The position numbers were made by a program, and so were the translations under genes. A model generated the notes under the pieces. That model was not told the DNA's origin, did not search any database, and saw only the letters and a list, made by a program, of their open reading frames with translations. A DNA stretch of 64,000 nt from Phlebopus portentosus (Eukaryota > Basidiomycota > Agaricomycetes > Boletales > Boletinellaceae), in contig JAYXKI010000018.1 in assembly GCA_037892935.1 (NCBI GenBank), positions 1 to 64,000 of the forward strand. The letters are read 5' to 3'. Shown piece after piece: positions 30,160 through 41,801 of this stretch; position 1 is the stretch's first letter, and each line of letters starts with the position of its first letter.

Positions 30160-30957
30160 TGTTGGTATCGAGGCTGTCTTAGGAGGTGTACTGGGGGTGG
30201 GTGGTTGGGCGTTGTCAATTGGGGAGAGCCGCGGCCTCTGAGCTGGGGTCAGCGGCGTAAGAGGGGGGGGTGGGGAGAGCCTCGCTGATCGCTCTTCTTC
30301 GACGGGGGATAGTGGAGAGTCGGGGGTGATTGCGTGGCTGTGTACGAGGGAGTCGGGGACGTAAAGGTCATCGTCCTCCTGTTCTTCTGCGGTGGAATAT
30401 AACTGTAGGCCGGTGCAGCGGTGGATATCTGGGGGGTTATCTATGTTGGAGAAGAGGTCTGTTTCGATGGGGCCGGTGGCTGGAGGTTCCTGGAGGGATA
30501 TTGACAGTCCTCGATGTCGCCGGGGACACGAACATGAGTACTGGGGCGAATTTCGGATTTGCGGAGGTCTTTAGAAATGTGGATGAAGCGAGGGGGAATT
30601 ATAGGCGATATAGGGCATGCGGCGGCGGTGCTTACGCTTTCGCCAGGCGGTGGGTTACGTGTAAAAGGAGTGATAGATGCTCTTCTGGGACACCGGGTGG
30701 GTGGGTCGTCTGCGGCGATGGATGCGCGTCGACAGTTCGGCGCAGACGGAGATCTGGGTGCGGTGGGACAGGGTTCTTCTGTTCGGCCTCTTGTAAAGAG
30801 TGTAGAATAATGGTATGGTTGTCCGGCGGTTGTGGCTGAGGCTGTTTGACTGTTTTCTGCCCTTCTCTGCAGCCTTAGTGAGTATTGCGTGCCCTTGGAA
30901 GGGCCTGAGATCGGTTGGAATGACACCTTTTTACCTCCCTCGCTGTGGGCTCTAAAA
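30160..30957 (-). other. Element D leader
   Basis: About 0.8 kb between the 5' LTR and the gag ATG. The primer-binding site (TAGAGCCCACAGCGAGGG on the minus strand) is at about 30937-30954. Open frames here have no recognisable motif and I do not call genes. Confidence 0.5.
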
Positions 30958-32797
30958 TGTAGACTATCAGACTCTCCTATATAGGGACAAAGGCGGTGGC
31001 GGCGGTGTTCGACCACAGGGAGGCGATGTCAAAGGTGTCGAGAGGAAAAAGGGGAGTTCCTACCAGATCTACAGACTACCTACAGGCTTTCAGAAGCGAC
31101 ACTCAGCTCAGATGCACAAGGATCTGGCCATTAGGCAGATCCGCCGTGCCTTCGAATAGCTCGCTGCGGCGATACGGGCCTCGACGGCTGAATAGGGATT
31201 GCTGAGTCCAACTGAACCGGCGAAGGGGTCACAGCGGCGGACTGGGTGCGGTGCCGCCGGAGGTTCGCACCAGTGCGATTCTGCCCAGTAGTCGGGGAGA
31301 TGACATCGGAATGACACAGAGAAGGCAGGGGTGAGAGAGAGTTGACACCACTTGAAAGGGTAGTAGTGTCGGCGGTGGAATGACATGGAGGCGGCGGAGG
31401 CAGCGAGAAGCGGGAGACTGGATTCAGATGGAAAGGGACGCCGGCGCTGGCAGTAGCAGCCAACACAAGAAGAGTGACAGCTGCGTCGAGACGTCGAGGA
31501 AGTATGACAGATGCCTAGAAGAGTGACAGCTGTGTCGAGGCGTTGAGGAAGAATCACAAACGATCTGAACCGAGCGGCGGTGAGGAAACACAAAAGGGGG
31601 CCTCAGGCATGGGGAGAAATCGAAGATCGCGGGATTGATTACTAGAGGAGTGACGGCTGCGTCGGGACGTGGAGGAGGAATCCCAAATGCTCAGGACCGA
31701 GCAGTGGCGGAGGATCAAGAGAGAGGGACGGCGATGCAGATATAAGTGGGAAATCCCTGGCGCGATTACTAGAAGAGCGACAGCTGCGCAGAAGGGAGAT
31801 GTCCAGGGCGGCGAATGAGCTCGGCGGCTTCTATCCTGTGAGATCCAGGGCCATGCCGTCAGGACGCGATCGGCGAGGGCACGTGACCAGATGTTCGCCC
31901 GATCCGGCTGTCAGGTTCTCTGTATATACTGGTTTCTTGAAAGAGGCTTTTTTACTTGTGGTTGGTCTCTGGTAGCTGTGTTCTAGAGTGTATATCTGCT
32001 GCTTTTTAGGATAGATACATGCTCTATATATATACTATGAGTCCTTGATAAGAAATATCACTTAAAGCGGCGGGCGGTGAGGCGTGACAGGCACGCCGCG
32101 ATGGCGGGGGCTGCCGCCGAGATGCGCCGCCAAGCCACCAAGACCTAGGGGCACCCCAATCAGAATGGCGGAATGCTGGTACGTCGTGTCAAATGTCGGG
32201 GCCATTCAGATCGGTCAGGATGTGCTCTATATGGATCTGAAATGCCAAGGGGTCGAATAAAACTAAAAGGGGGAATATACGGATGGCCGCCGGGCGCGCT
32301 ACCGTGCTCGGCGTACAATGTAGGATGATAAGAATATGAAACAATCAACGAAATGGACCTGAGATTGGCTATCGTTCACCCAGCTGGCGCGGCGGCGGGC
32401 ATACACCTCCGCGATGGTGCGATATACATCCGCCGCAGCGTGTCCGGCCGCCATGCGAGGATTTCCGAAGCCCGGAGTCGCCGGATTCGGTGGAACCGTT
32501 CTTGAGAGAGGCCGGAGAAGGGGAACTAGGATTTGGTCGAAGGGGGAACAAGGTGATCATAAGATAGGAGTGGAGGCGTCGCTGCCAGTTCATATGATCA
32601 GTGGCGGCGGCGGCGTGGGTGCTGTTCCTAGGCCGCCGAAGGTCCGGCGGCCGCTGACCAGGCTGTATTATGGGTAACGGCGGCGAAGGCTGGTTTGCTG
32701 ACAATAGTACACGGGGTGTCCTGGGTATGGCATAGGGGAGTACAGCCCTTACAGGCCTGTGCCGCTGGACCGGTACAGGTTAGTGCGGCGCACTACA
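30958..32797 (-). repeat. Element D LTR, right copy (5' LTR of D)
   Basis: 1840 bp, clearly diverged from the left copy with many transitions. It ends at 32797, followed by the CCGC duplication. Confidence 0.92.
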
Positions 32798-33029
32798 CCG
32801 CGCTCAAAGTCTATATAAGTAGATAGTTTGACTCTTTCGTTCCTTGTCTTTCTATTCTACTTACCTTCACTGCGACATAGGTATCTACTCTTGTATTATT
32901 AGTTTGCTGAATTCTACTTACCTTCACTGTGACATAGCGTGCGTATAGCCCAGCAACTCGCGTTAGCCAGTTGTTTGTTGTTGTGTTGGCCACCTCGAGA
33001 TCGACACCCGCTAGTCTCGCTGCCTAACA
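32798..33029 (+). repeat. Element A 3' LTR, right part (TATA, R, U5)
   Basis: It resumes with CCGC (target duplication of D) and GCTCAAAGTCTATATAAG, and ends CCTAACA at 33029. Joined to 24234-24423 it gives a 418-bp LTR with no gap relative to other copies. Confidence 0.92.
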
Positions 33030-35370
33030 CGCACCAAACGAGTCTTTGAGATCCTTCGCTAAAACGGACTTTTCCTAAAGCCGCAGAAGTGCGAGTTCGA
33101 AGTTGACACAGTCAAGTACCTCGGACACATCATTGGCAATGGCAAAGTTCGAATGGATCCCAAGAAGACGGCAGCAGTACAGGACTGGCCAGTTCCAAGG
33201 AATGTCCACAAACTGCAACAATTCCTGGGATTAGGAAATTGGTTGCGACATTTTGTTAAGGATTACAGTTCGGTCGTCAAACCCTTGACTACCCTGATGG
33301 GTAAGGTGGAATGGAAATGGGGTGAAGATGAGCAGGCAGCGTTCGAGGAATTAAAGCGTCATTTGAGTAGTCCTCCCATGTTAGCGATACCCAACAATGA
33401 GGACCCTTTCCATGTAGAAGCAGATGCATCGGACTTTGTGACTGGTGGAGTCCTTCTCCAGAAACAAGACAGCAAATGGAAGGTGATCGCTTATCGGTCG
33501 TCAACATTCCTAGAGGCAGAGCAAAATTATGAGATTTACAACAAGAAAATGCTCACCATCGTTCAAGCCCTAAAGGAATGGCGACAATATCTGCAGGGAG
33601 CTAACCAACCTTTTGAGGTATGGACAGACTATGCAAATCTAACGTACTTCCGATCACCGCAGAAGTTAAATCGTCGACAAGCTCGTTGGCGACTCGATTT
33701 AGCTGAGTTCGATTTCACGCTAGTCCATAAACCCGGAAAGACGTTGGGAAAAGCCGATCTGTTGTCACGCCGGGCTGATTATGACAAGGGCAAGCGCGAT
33801 AATGAGAATGTGACTTTCATCAAGAAGGAATGGCTGGTTAGAGGAACGGTTCAGATGTCAAGAGAGGTACTCGTCGAAAAGGTCGTGGAAGCGCAGAGAC
33901 AAGAGGATGAGGGAGTGAGGCCAAAGGACGTCGAGAAGAGAGGGGACATGTGGAGAAAGGGCCATCGGCTATACATACCAGCGAGCATCAGAGAGAACAT
34001 CATGAAGGAACACCATGACTCGACCCTGGCAGGACATCCAGGAGCAACGAAGATGATCCAGCTGATAGCACACAGGTACTGGTGGCTGAGGATGAGTGCA
34101 GATGTGCGGGTGTATGTGCGGGGGTGTGATCATTGTCAGCGGACGAAGGCTCTAAGGACAATGAGAGCAAAGGTTTTGCACCCTAACGAGGTGCCGGAGG
34201 CACCATGGCAGATTGTCACGGTCGACCTAATCGGAGAGTTACCAGAATCGAATGGGTTCAATGCAATTTGCGTAGTAGTCGATCGCTTTAGCAAACAAAT
34301 CCATGCAATTCCAATGACGACAAAGTTAACAGCTGAAGGCATAGCTAGGATCTACAGAGACCACGTCTTCCGATTACACGGACTACCACAGAAGATCATT
34401 CATGACCAAGGGGTGCAATTTGATGTGAAGATGATGAAGGAGTTGTACAAGCTCCTCCACATTGAAGGCAACCCGTCGACAGCGTATCACCCACAAACTG
34501 ACGGACAGACAGAGCAGGTTAATCAGGAACTGGAACAATACCTGCGGCTATACATCAACCATCAGCAGTCGGACTGGGCGGACTGGCTGGCTCTCGCAGA
34601 ATTCGCATACAACAACCACGAACATTCAGCGATAAAGCTATCTCCCTTCTTCATCAATACGGGAATGCACCTCTTAGACTTCACAGGGGTTGGAATGGCA
34701 TCATTGAACCTGTCAGCAGAAGAATTTGCCAAGCATGTCAAGGAGGTGCACGAACTCACCCAAGGTAACCTAACCCAAGCAAATGAAGACATGAAGTGTT
34801 TCTACGACCGCCATGCTGGGCAGTCTATTACCTATGAGGCAGGGCAGAAGGTCTTCTTAGATGGATGAAATATCAAGACGATCCGACCGACGAAGAAGAT
34901 GGATGATAAATGGTTCGGTCCCTTTGAGGTAGTGGAAAAGGTTGGTGCAAGCACATACAGACTCAAACTACCAAAGACCTGGAAGAAGGTCCATTCAGTT
35001 TTCAATGAGATCTTGCTCAAACCAGCCATCCAACCGTCCTTTGAATCTCAGAAGAAACTACCTCCACCACCACCAGTGATCATTGATGAGCAGGAAGAGT
35101 ACGAGGTTGAAGAAATACTCGACTCGCATCTGCATCGAGGCAAGCTCCAATTCTTGGTCAAGTGGGTTGGATATGAGGAAGCGACATGGCAGCCAGAATC
35201 CGACGTCAAGGATAATGCGCAGGAATCAATTCAAGAATTCTATCGCAAACATCCTGGAGCTCCGAGGAAGTTAACGATACCTCCACAAAGCCTGCGAGCG
35301 CTGTACAAGTTCACATCCTCGGAAGGCTTATGTGGTTGGTCGGGATGCCCAACCTTGAAGGGGGGGGTGA
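33030..35370 (+). pseudogene. pol: Element F pol, 3' part: RT end, RNase H, integrase, chromodomain
   Basis: It begins within RT at CACCAAACGAGTC, where A inserted, with an early TAA (33060) and then a long frame 33153-34868 (RNase H, integrase). TGA at 34866 replaces CGA of DGRNIK; the frame then continues 34869-35375 with GPFEV and the chromodomain (about 35097-35260). The integrase N-terminal part (EKVVEAQRQEDEGVRP...TKMIQLIAHRYWW) differs strongly from A/B/J but matches H, marking a second subfamily. The 5' half of F is left of the window. Confidence 0.88.
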
Positions 35371-35837
35371 TGTAAGGACTCGAACATTTTCCTTTTCTTT
35401 TCTTACATCATCATTCATTTTAATATTCTTTTTCCTTTTCCTTTATTTTTCTTATTTTTCTTATGCGCTTATTCATCCACTTGCCAGAACATTCCACAAT
35501 GTTCTATCATGCTCACTAATCATTCCATTCCTTGTCATGTGACTTTCCATTAGAGTATACCTTTCCCATGCTCAAAGTTTATATAAGTAGATAGTTTGAC
35601 TCTTTTGTTCCTTGTCTTTCTATTCTACTTACCTTCACTGCGACATAGGTATCTACTCTTGTATTATTAGTTTGCTGAATTCTACTTACCTTCACTGCAA
35701 CATAGCGTTCGACGGTCTGGACTTAAGCCTCGTCTTAGCTGTCTTGACCTGAGCGACGTGTTTGGGATTATCTCATTCATGCTTGTTGTTGCTGTGTTGG
35801 CCCGCCTCGACTCAGTCCTTGAGCCGTCCGCCTAACA
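35371..35837 (+). repeat. Element F 3' LTR with a divergent U5
   Basis: 467 bp. U3, the TATA box and the first repeat block match the family, but after GACATAGCGT the U5 (GGTCTGGACTTAAGCC...CCGCCTCGACTCAG) differs from all other LTRs in the window before the CCTAACA end. This is a distinct LTR subtype or a recombinant. Confidence 0.88.
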
Positions 35838-36277
35838 CCAACCTTGAGAGGGGGTGATGTAAGGACTTGAACATTTTCCTTTTCTTTTCTTATGTCATCA
35901 TTCATTTTAATATTCTTTTTCCTTTTCTTTTATTTTTCTTATGCACTTATTCATCCATTTGCCGGAACATTCCACAATGTTCTATCACGCTCACTAATCA
36001 TCTCATTCCTTGTCATGTGACTTCCTATTAGAGTAGACCTTTCCCATGCTCAAAGTCTATATATAAGTAGATAGTTTGACTCTTTTGTTCCTTGTCTTTC
36101 TATTCTACTTACCTTTACTGCGACATAGATATCTACTCTTGTATTATTAGTTTGCTGAATTCTACTTACCTTCACTGTGACATAGTGTGCGTATAGCCCA
36201 GCAACTTGTGTTAGCCAGTTGTTTGTTGTTGTATTGGCCGCCTCGAGATCGATGCCCATTAGTCTTGCTGCCTAACA
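35838..36277 (+). mobile_element. Element G: 3' end only (20 bp internal plus 3' LTR)
   Basis: CCAACCTTGAGAGGGGGTGA is the end of pol plus polypurine tract, followed by an LTR (35858-36277, 420 bp). The sequence after it lacks the self-priming site, so this LTR is G's 3' end, not the 5' LTR of H. The rest of G lies left of the window. Confidence 0.8.
35858..36277 (+). repeat. Element G 3' LTR
   Basis: Family 1 LTR from TGTAAGGACTTG to CCTAACA, with many C-to-T changes relative to B. Confidence 0.9.
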
Positions 36278-37233
36278 TTGAGCACTCACCTGTGATGTGT
36301 CCCCTGAAGTATATCTTCGAAGGACAACGCTGAATGAAACCCAGTTTCTACTATATAGACAACAAACCCCTATCTTGCCCGTCGAAGTCCAATTGACTCC
36401 AACATGTTCCAATAGTACCTGAAGTACCATCCAACAATACCACTGTGGCTCCTACTCATTACCAAGCCCAGTACCAACCCCACTGTTGATCTTACAAAAA
36501 GCCAAAGAGGTTTGTTGTACCCTGGGCAGACATTCAAGAACAAATCTGCTTAGGCAACATTGACCCAAACAACATAGTCTTTGGTTGAAACAAAGAAGGC
36601 TGTTTAGTTCCTGTCTGTATCAATGGTCCTGTCCCACAACCTTACCCCCATTATTGAATGACAAGGTAGCACTCCAAATCATGCTCCTTTGGAACCAACA
36701 TCAGACGTTCTCATAGGTGACACATAGAGTCCAGTCATCAACCAGCATCTTGTTCATCATCTACCTTGGGGCCTTTTGTTTAATTATCAATTTCAAAGAT
36801 GAGCCAATCATCCAAAGTCGGTCCCGTCTGAACAACTTCCTGATCCCTGTTCCACCTCCGGCCTATCAAGGTGGAGCTAACTGACAACCAACGAGTGGCC
36901 CTTCTGACAAACACTAGGTGGAGCGCGTCATGAGGACACTACATCATCAAGTCAGGTGATCAAATCCATACTGCCTGGTGGGACAAAACTGTGAAGAAGT
37001 GATACTTGGATAGAGGAGGGAAATCCTTCTATTGGAGAGCAAAATGAAAAGACAATATAGACGATCTGACACCCCCTTCACCCACACCAATGACCACCCC
37101 TTTACCAGGAGCATCAACGTCAACAGCTCCAGTGTCAGCTCCCCTAGTAGCACCTTCTCTATTGTCCAATAAACCCCGGGATCCACCCCCACTCATACTA
37201 AGCAAAGAAGAAGAAGAAGATGAGGAATAGGAG
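36278..37233 (+). pseudogene. gag: Element H leader and decayed 5' gag
   Basis: The first about 95 bp match no other leader here. From CAACAAACCCCTATCTTG it follows the B/J leader, including the RYQ...RRRP segment in broken form. The conserved upstream gag coding contains TGA at about 36931 (SR-to-S-stop, as in A) and others. Confidence 0.65.
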
Positions 37234-38308
37234 ATGTCATTGTTGAAGGAAGCAGTGACCGATCTTGCAACAGCTATTGCACTGGCACTCCAAGCAGCAG
37301 GTGAAGGCGCTAACCAAGGCTCGAAGGCATCAAAGAAGGTTCATGTCACCAAACCACAAGACTTCGATGGCGAACACAATTATGTGAACTTCAAGCGAGA
37401 GCTATACCTCTACATCTATGCATCCAAATCGGAGTTCAGGATGAACAAGAGCAAAATCATGTTTGCCTTGTCATACATGAAGAGCGGTGCTGCTGCAAGC
37501 TGGGCAGAGAGTTACACCAGCAGGGCAGTTGACAAGAACAGCCAATTGACATTTAAGAACAATTGGGACATTTTTCTGAAGAAGCTCAACACATTGTTCA
37601 ATGATCCCACCAGATCTCAGAAAGCTTTTGAATGACTAGATGCAATGTACCAAGGAGACCTCAACGCTGACGAGTTCTTTAATAAATTTGACATCTGCCA
37701 AGTGGACACTGGACTAGTGACGGAGGTGCATGATGAATGGTTGATGAGTTGTCTCAAGAAGGCGCTGAACCCAAAGGTCGTCAAAGGCATCATGCGGTTG
37801 CCCAATGAACCGACAATGTACGAAGAGTTCAAGAAGGCTGCTGTTAAAGTAGACAGAGTCGAGCATCAAATCAGGGACCTAATGGCCGAATGTCGAAGGA
37901 AGACAGTAAGCTCAACAATGCTGAAGCCAACTCTGGCGCCACTGCTAAGATGTCCTATGCAGCCTCAACAAGTAGCTTGTCCCTATGCACCACCCTCCTA
38001 GGATCATCATGATGCAACGGGAGTAACATATAGAGGATTAGGCCAGCCAATGGACGTCATGATGAACTAGGAATGATGAACACGTGCTTGCTACAAGTGT
38101 AGCCAAGTGGGCCACTACATCAGAGAATGCCCACGAGGTCGTAAAGCGATATGTGCAATTATCATGGCCTTCATTCCAGAAGACAGAGAAGCGCTTCTTG
38201 TAGAGCTCAGCCAAGTGAAGGAATCCTCCTTTGAAGAGGTCAATGTGCAAGCAGTGCCCACTGAGCTGGAAGAACTAGTGGGAGGCGAGTGTTTTCTGGA
38301 AGACTAGG
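37234..38308 (+). pseudogene. gag: Element H gag, decayed
   Basis: ATG at 37234 (MSLLKEAVTDLATAI). Open pieces are 37234-37635, 37645-38001 and 38107-38307. TGA at 37633 replaces the Arg codon of FERLDAM, the same codon as in I and J. The zinc knuckle is damaged (CYKCSQVGHYIREC, preceded by TAG and TGA). Confidence 0.85.
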
Positions 38309-38339
38309 TGTAGACATTGGGACAACTGATCAGATTTCT

Positions 38340-41300
38340 AAAGGACTCTTTTTGTCGGACTTGTTAAAATATAATTGTCCTGTTGTACAACACCAGGATG
38401 CAAATATCAGTGACAGTTTTACTCTTCGAAAAATCCTTACTGACATGCTTCCAGATGAATCCAAAGATGATGATGACTTCAAAGTCTATGAGGATTTATT
38501 TGTCAGAAGAGATAGATGATGAGTATGTGAGGAATGTGAGGATGAAGGAAGCAGTGAAGTGGCCGCCTTACCTGGAAGAATATGCTAACATCTTTAGTAA
38601 GGAATTGTTCGAATATTTACCAAACCACTGAACGTGGGACCATGCTATTGACCTAAAGCTGGATTTCAAACCTAGCGATTGCAAGGTTTACCCATTGTCA
38701 CCAAAAGAACAAGAGGTGATGAAGGAGTTCATTGAAGAAAACCTAGCATCAGGTCGTATCCGACAGTTGAAATCTCCGATGGCATCACCATTCTTTTTTA
38801 TCAAGAAAGAGGATGGGAGCTTGCAAGCAATCTAAGACTACCGAAAGCTCAATGAAGGAACGGTCAAGAATAAGTACCCGTTGCCGCTGATAAATGAGCT
38901 CATTGATAAGGTCAAGGATGTGAAATACATCATGAAGCTCGATGTTCGATGGGGATACTACAACATCCAGATTTGTGAGGGGGACGAGTGGAAGGCAGCA
39001 TTTAGGACAAAGTTAGGCTTATTCAAACTGACAGTCATGTTCTTTGGGCTGTGCAATGCGCCAGCAACCTTCCAAGGTTTTATGAATGACATCTTTTGAG
39101 AATTGATCTATGAAGGTATTGTTATCATTTACCTTGATGATATCCTTATCTTCTTGAATGATCTGGAAGAACATTGAAGGTGGACCAAATGAGTTTTTGA
39201 GATCCTATGCCAAAATGGACTCTTCCTGAAGCCACAGAAATGTGAGTTTGAGGTTGATACAGTCAAATACCTCGAACACATCATTGGCAATGGCAAAGTT
39301 CAAATGGATCCTAAGAAAACGGCAGCAGTATAAGACTGGCCGATTCCAAAGAACGTCCACAAACTGCAACAATTCCTGGGACTAGGAAATTGGTTGCAGT
39401 GTTTCGTCAAGGATTACAGTTTGGTCATCAAACTATTGACTACGCTGGCAGGTAAGGTGGAATAGAAGTGGGGTGAAGAGGAGCAGGCAGCGTTCGAAGA
39501 GTTAAAGTACCATTTGAGCAGTCCTCTCATACTAGCAATACCCAACAACAAAGACCCTTTTTGTGTGGAAGCTGATGCGTCAGACTTTGCGACTGGTGGA
39601 GTGCTTCTCCAGAAACAAGACAGCAAGTGGAAAGTAATTGCTTATCGGTTATCCATCTTCTTAGAGGTGGAATGTAACTATGAGATCTACGATAAGGAAA
39701 TGCTCACCATCATTCAAGCCCTCAAAGAATGGTGACAATACCTCCAGAGAGCTGACAAACCTTTTGAAGTATAGACAGACCACGCAAACCTAATGTACTT
39801 CCAATTGCCACAGAAACTAAATCATCGACAGGCTCATTGGCAACTCGACTTAGCCAAATTCAATTTCACACTAGTTCACAAGCCAGTTTGGATGGATCCC
39901 AAGAAGACAGCAGTGGTACAAGACTGGCCAGTCCCAAAAAATGTTCACAAACTGCAATAATTCCTGGGACTAGGAAACTGGTTGCAACATTTTGTTAAGG
40001 ACTACAGTTTCATCATCAAGCCACTGACTACACTGATGGGTAAGGTGGAATGGAAGTGGGGTGAGGAGGAACAACAAGTGTTCGAGGAGTTGAAGGGTCG
40101 ACTAAGCAGTCCCCCTGTCCTGGTAATACCTAACAATGAGGACCTTTTCCATGTTGAAGCTGATGTGTCAGACTTTACATCTGGAGGAGTACTCCTCCAG
40201 AAACAAGATGACAAGTGGAAGGTAATCACCTATTGATCGTTGACCTTCTTGGAGGCTGAGCATAACTATGAGATTTACGAGAAAGAGATGCTCGCTATCG
40301 TCCAAGCCCTCAAAGAATGGCAACAATACCTCCAAGGAGCCAACAAACCTTTTGAGGTATGGACAGACCATATAAACTTGATGTACTTCTGATCACCACA
40401 AAAGTTGAATCATCGACAGGCTCGATGGCAACTAGACTTAGCCGAATTTGATTTCATGCTAGTCTATAAGCCAGGAAAGACGTTAGGCAAGGCCAACCTG
40501 TTGTCATGCCAGGCAGACTATGATAAGGGCAAATGGGACAACGAGGACGTAACCTTTGTCAAGAAGGAATGGCTAGTCAGAGGGACAGTTCAAACATCAA
40601 GGGACATACTCATCAATAAGATTAGAGAAGCACAGAGGGAGGAAGATGAGAAGGAGAGACCAAAGAGCATTGAGTGGAGAGAAGAAGCATGGAGGAAAGG
40701 CAGATGGCTGTATGTACTGGCAAGCATTAAGGAAATTGTTATGAAGAAACACTATGACTTGACCCTGGCAGAACATCCAGGAGCAACAAAGATAATTCAG
40801 TTAATAGCATGAAGATACTGGTGGCCAGGGCTAAGTGGAGACATGTGGGTGTACATGCAGGGGTGTGATCATTGTCAGTAGACAAAGGCTCTAAGGACAA
40901 CGAGAGCAAAGGTTTTGCACTCTAATGAGGTGCTGGAGGTGCTATGGCAGATTGTCACAGTTGACCTGATCGGAGAATTGCCAGAGTCAAATAGGTTTAA
41001 TGCAGTTTTGCATTGTAGTCAACCATTTCAGCAAACAAATCCATGCGATCCTGACAATAACAAAATTGATGGCTGAAGGTATGGTGAAGGTTTACAGAGA
41101 CCACATCTTCCAGTTACACAGCCTGCCTCAAAAGATCATTTATGACCAAGGAGTGCAGTTCAACATGAAGATGATGAAAGAGTTGTACAAGCTCCTTCAT
41201 ATCAAAGGCAATCCATCGACAGTGTACCACACACAAACAGATGGACAGACGGAGTGAGTTAATCAAGAACTTGAACAATACCTCTGATTGTACATCAATT

Positions 41301-41797
41301 ATCGACAGTTGGATTGGGCGAACTGGTTAGCTCTCGCTGAATTTGCATACAACAACTGTGAACACTCAGCAATGAAGTTGTCTCCTTTCTTTGTTAATAC
41401 AGGAATACACCCCTTAGACTTTACAGGTGTTGGAACGGCATCATCTAACCTGTCAGCAGAAGAATTTGCCAAGCATGTCAAAGAGGTACACAAACTCACC
41501 TAAGCTAACCTAGTCTAGGCAAACAAGGACATGAAACACTTCTATGACCATCATGCAGGGGAGTCTGTCAGTTATGAGGCAAGACAGAAAGTTTTCTTAG
41601 ATGGATGGAACATCAAAACAATCTGGCCAACAAAGAAAATGGATGACAAGTAGTTTGGTCCCTTTGAGGTCATAGAGAAGGTTGGTGCAAGTGCATACAG
41701 GCTCAAACTGCCAAAGACGTGGAAGAAACTGCATCCGGTCTTCAATAAAATCTTGCTCAAACCAGCCGTCCAACCATTGTTCGAATTGTAAAAGAAG
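38340..41797 (+). pseudogene. pol: Element H pol, decayed, no protease, with a duplicated RT/RNase H segment
   Basis: The N-terminal segment runs to about 38510 and then joins directly to the region just before RT ([14 protein letters not shown]). About 660 bp containing the protease is missing, with AGAAGA/GAGATA at the joint. The RT piece 38881-39099 keeps [11 protein letters not shown], and YLDD is near 39130. The segment 39299-39886 (RT end to RNase H end) is repeated as 39887-40474. Integrase (about 40585-41500) carries many TGA/TAG codons. E interrupts the linker before the chromodomain at 41801. Confidence 0.85.
39299..40474 (+). repeat. 588-bp tandem duplication in pol of H
   Basis: Both halves run from the KMDPKKTA segment through RNase H to LV.KP(G). 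The second starts right after CACAAGCCAG of the first. The halves have diverged at many positions, so the event is old or involved a different donor copy. Confidence 0.8.
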
Positions 41798-41801
41798 CCG
41801 C
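41798..41801 (+). repeat. Target-site duplication of element E, left copy (CCGC)
   Basis: CCGC is repeated at 49100-49103. Rejoining gives the GAAGCCGCCTCCACC found in A and B. Confidence 0.92.

Larger units (their letters stand above)
24424..32797 (-). mobile_element. Element D: non-autonomous gypsy element lacking RNase H and integrase
   Basis: Long LTRs (24424-26276, 1853 bp; 30958-32797, 1840 bp) begin TGTAGTG and end CTACA in the element's direction, and are flanked by CCGC (24420-24423, 32798-32801). The LTRs differ at many positions, including numerous C/T changes, so D is much older than C or E. The order on the minus strand is leader, gag (30159-28396), protease (to 27700), then RT from 27703, which stops at the LTR edge at the RT/RNase H border. 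The primer-binding site and gag core place it with C and E. Confidence 0.92.
1..33029 (+). mobile_element. Element A: Ty3/gypsy chromovirus, old, host of two later insertions (left end outside window)
   Basis: The window opens inside the 5' LTR of this element (1-170). Its gag lies at about 580-2019 and its pol is split by element B into 2064-2434 and 20801-24233. Its 3' LTR is split by element D into 24234-24423 and 32798-33029. Removing B (with one GCGGG copy) and D (with one CCGC copy) restores continuous family sequence at both joints, which is the proof of nesting. The right flank (33030 on) is the RT region of element F, so A itself landed in F; its right-hand target-duplication copy would be CGCAC at 33030-33034. 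The 170 bp that can be compared between the two LTRs differ at about nine positions, so A is older than B. Both coding regions carry nonsense codons. Confidence 0.9.
33030..35837 (+). mobile_element. Element F: chromovirus, right part only
   Basis: Internal 33030-35370 and 3' LTR 35371-35837. A is inserted in its RT. Its right flank CCAACCTTGAGAGGGGGTGA is the internal 3' end of element G, so F inserted about 20 bp before G's 3' LTR. Confidence 0.88.

Noticed and set aside
30441..31016. 191-codon minus-strand frame in the leader and LTR of D
   Set aside because: It crosses the LTR/primer-binding-site border, is not in frame with gag and has no conserved motif in C or E.
35858..36277. Reading this LTR as the 5' LTR of H, making a tandem G-LTR-H array
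   Set aside because: The sequence after it lacks the AATAGAAAGAC primer-binding site and the first about 95 bp of the normal leader, so H was broken by insertion of G rather than starting here.
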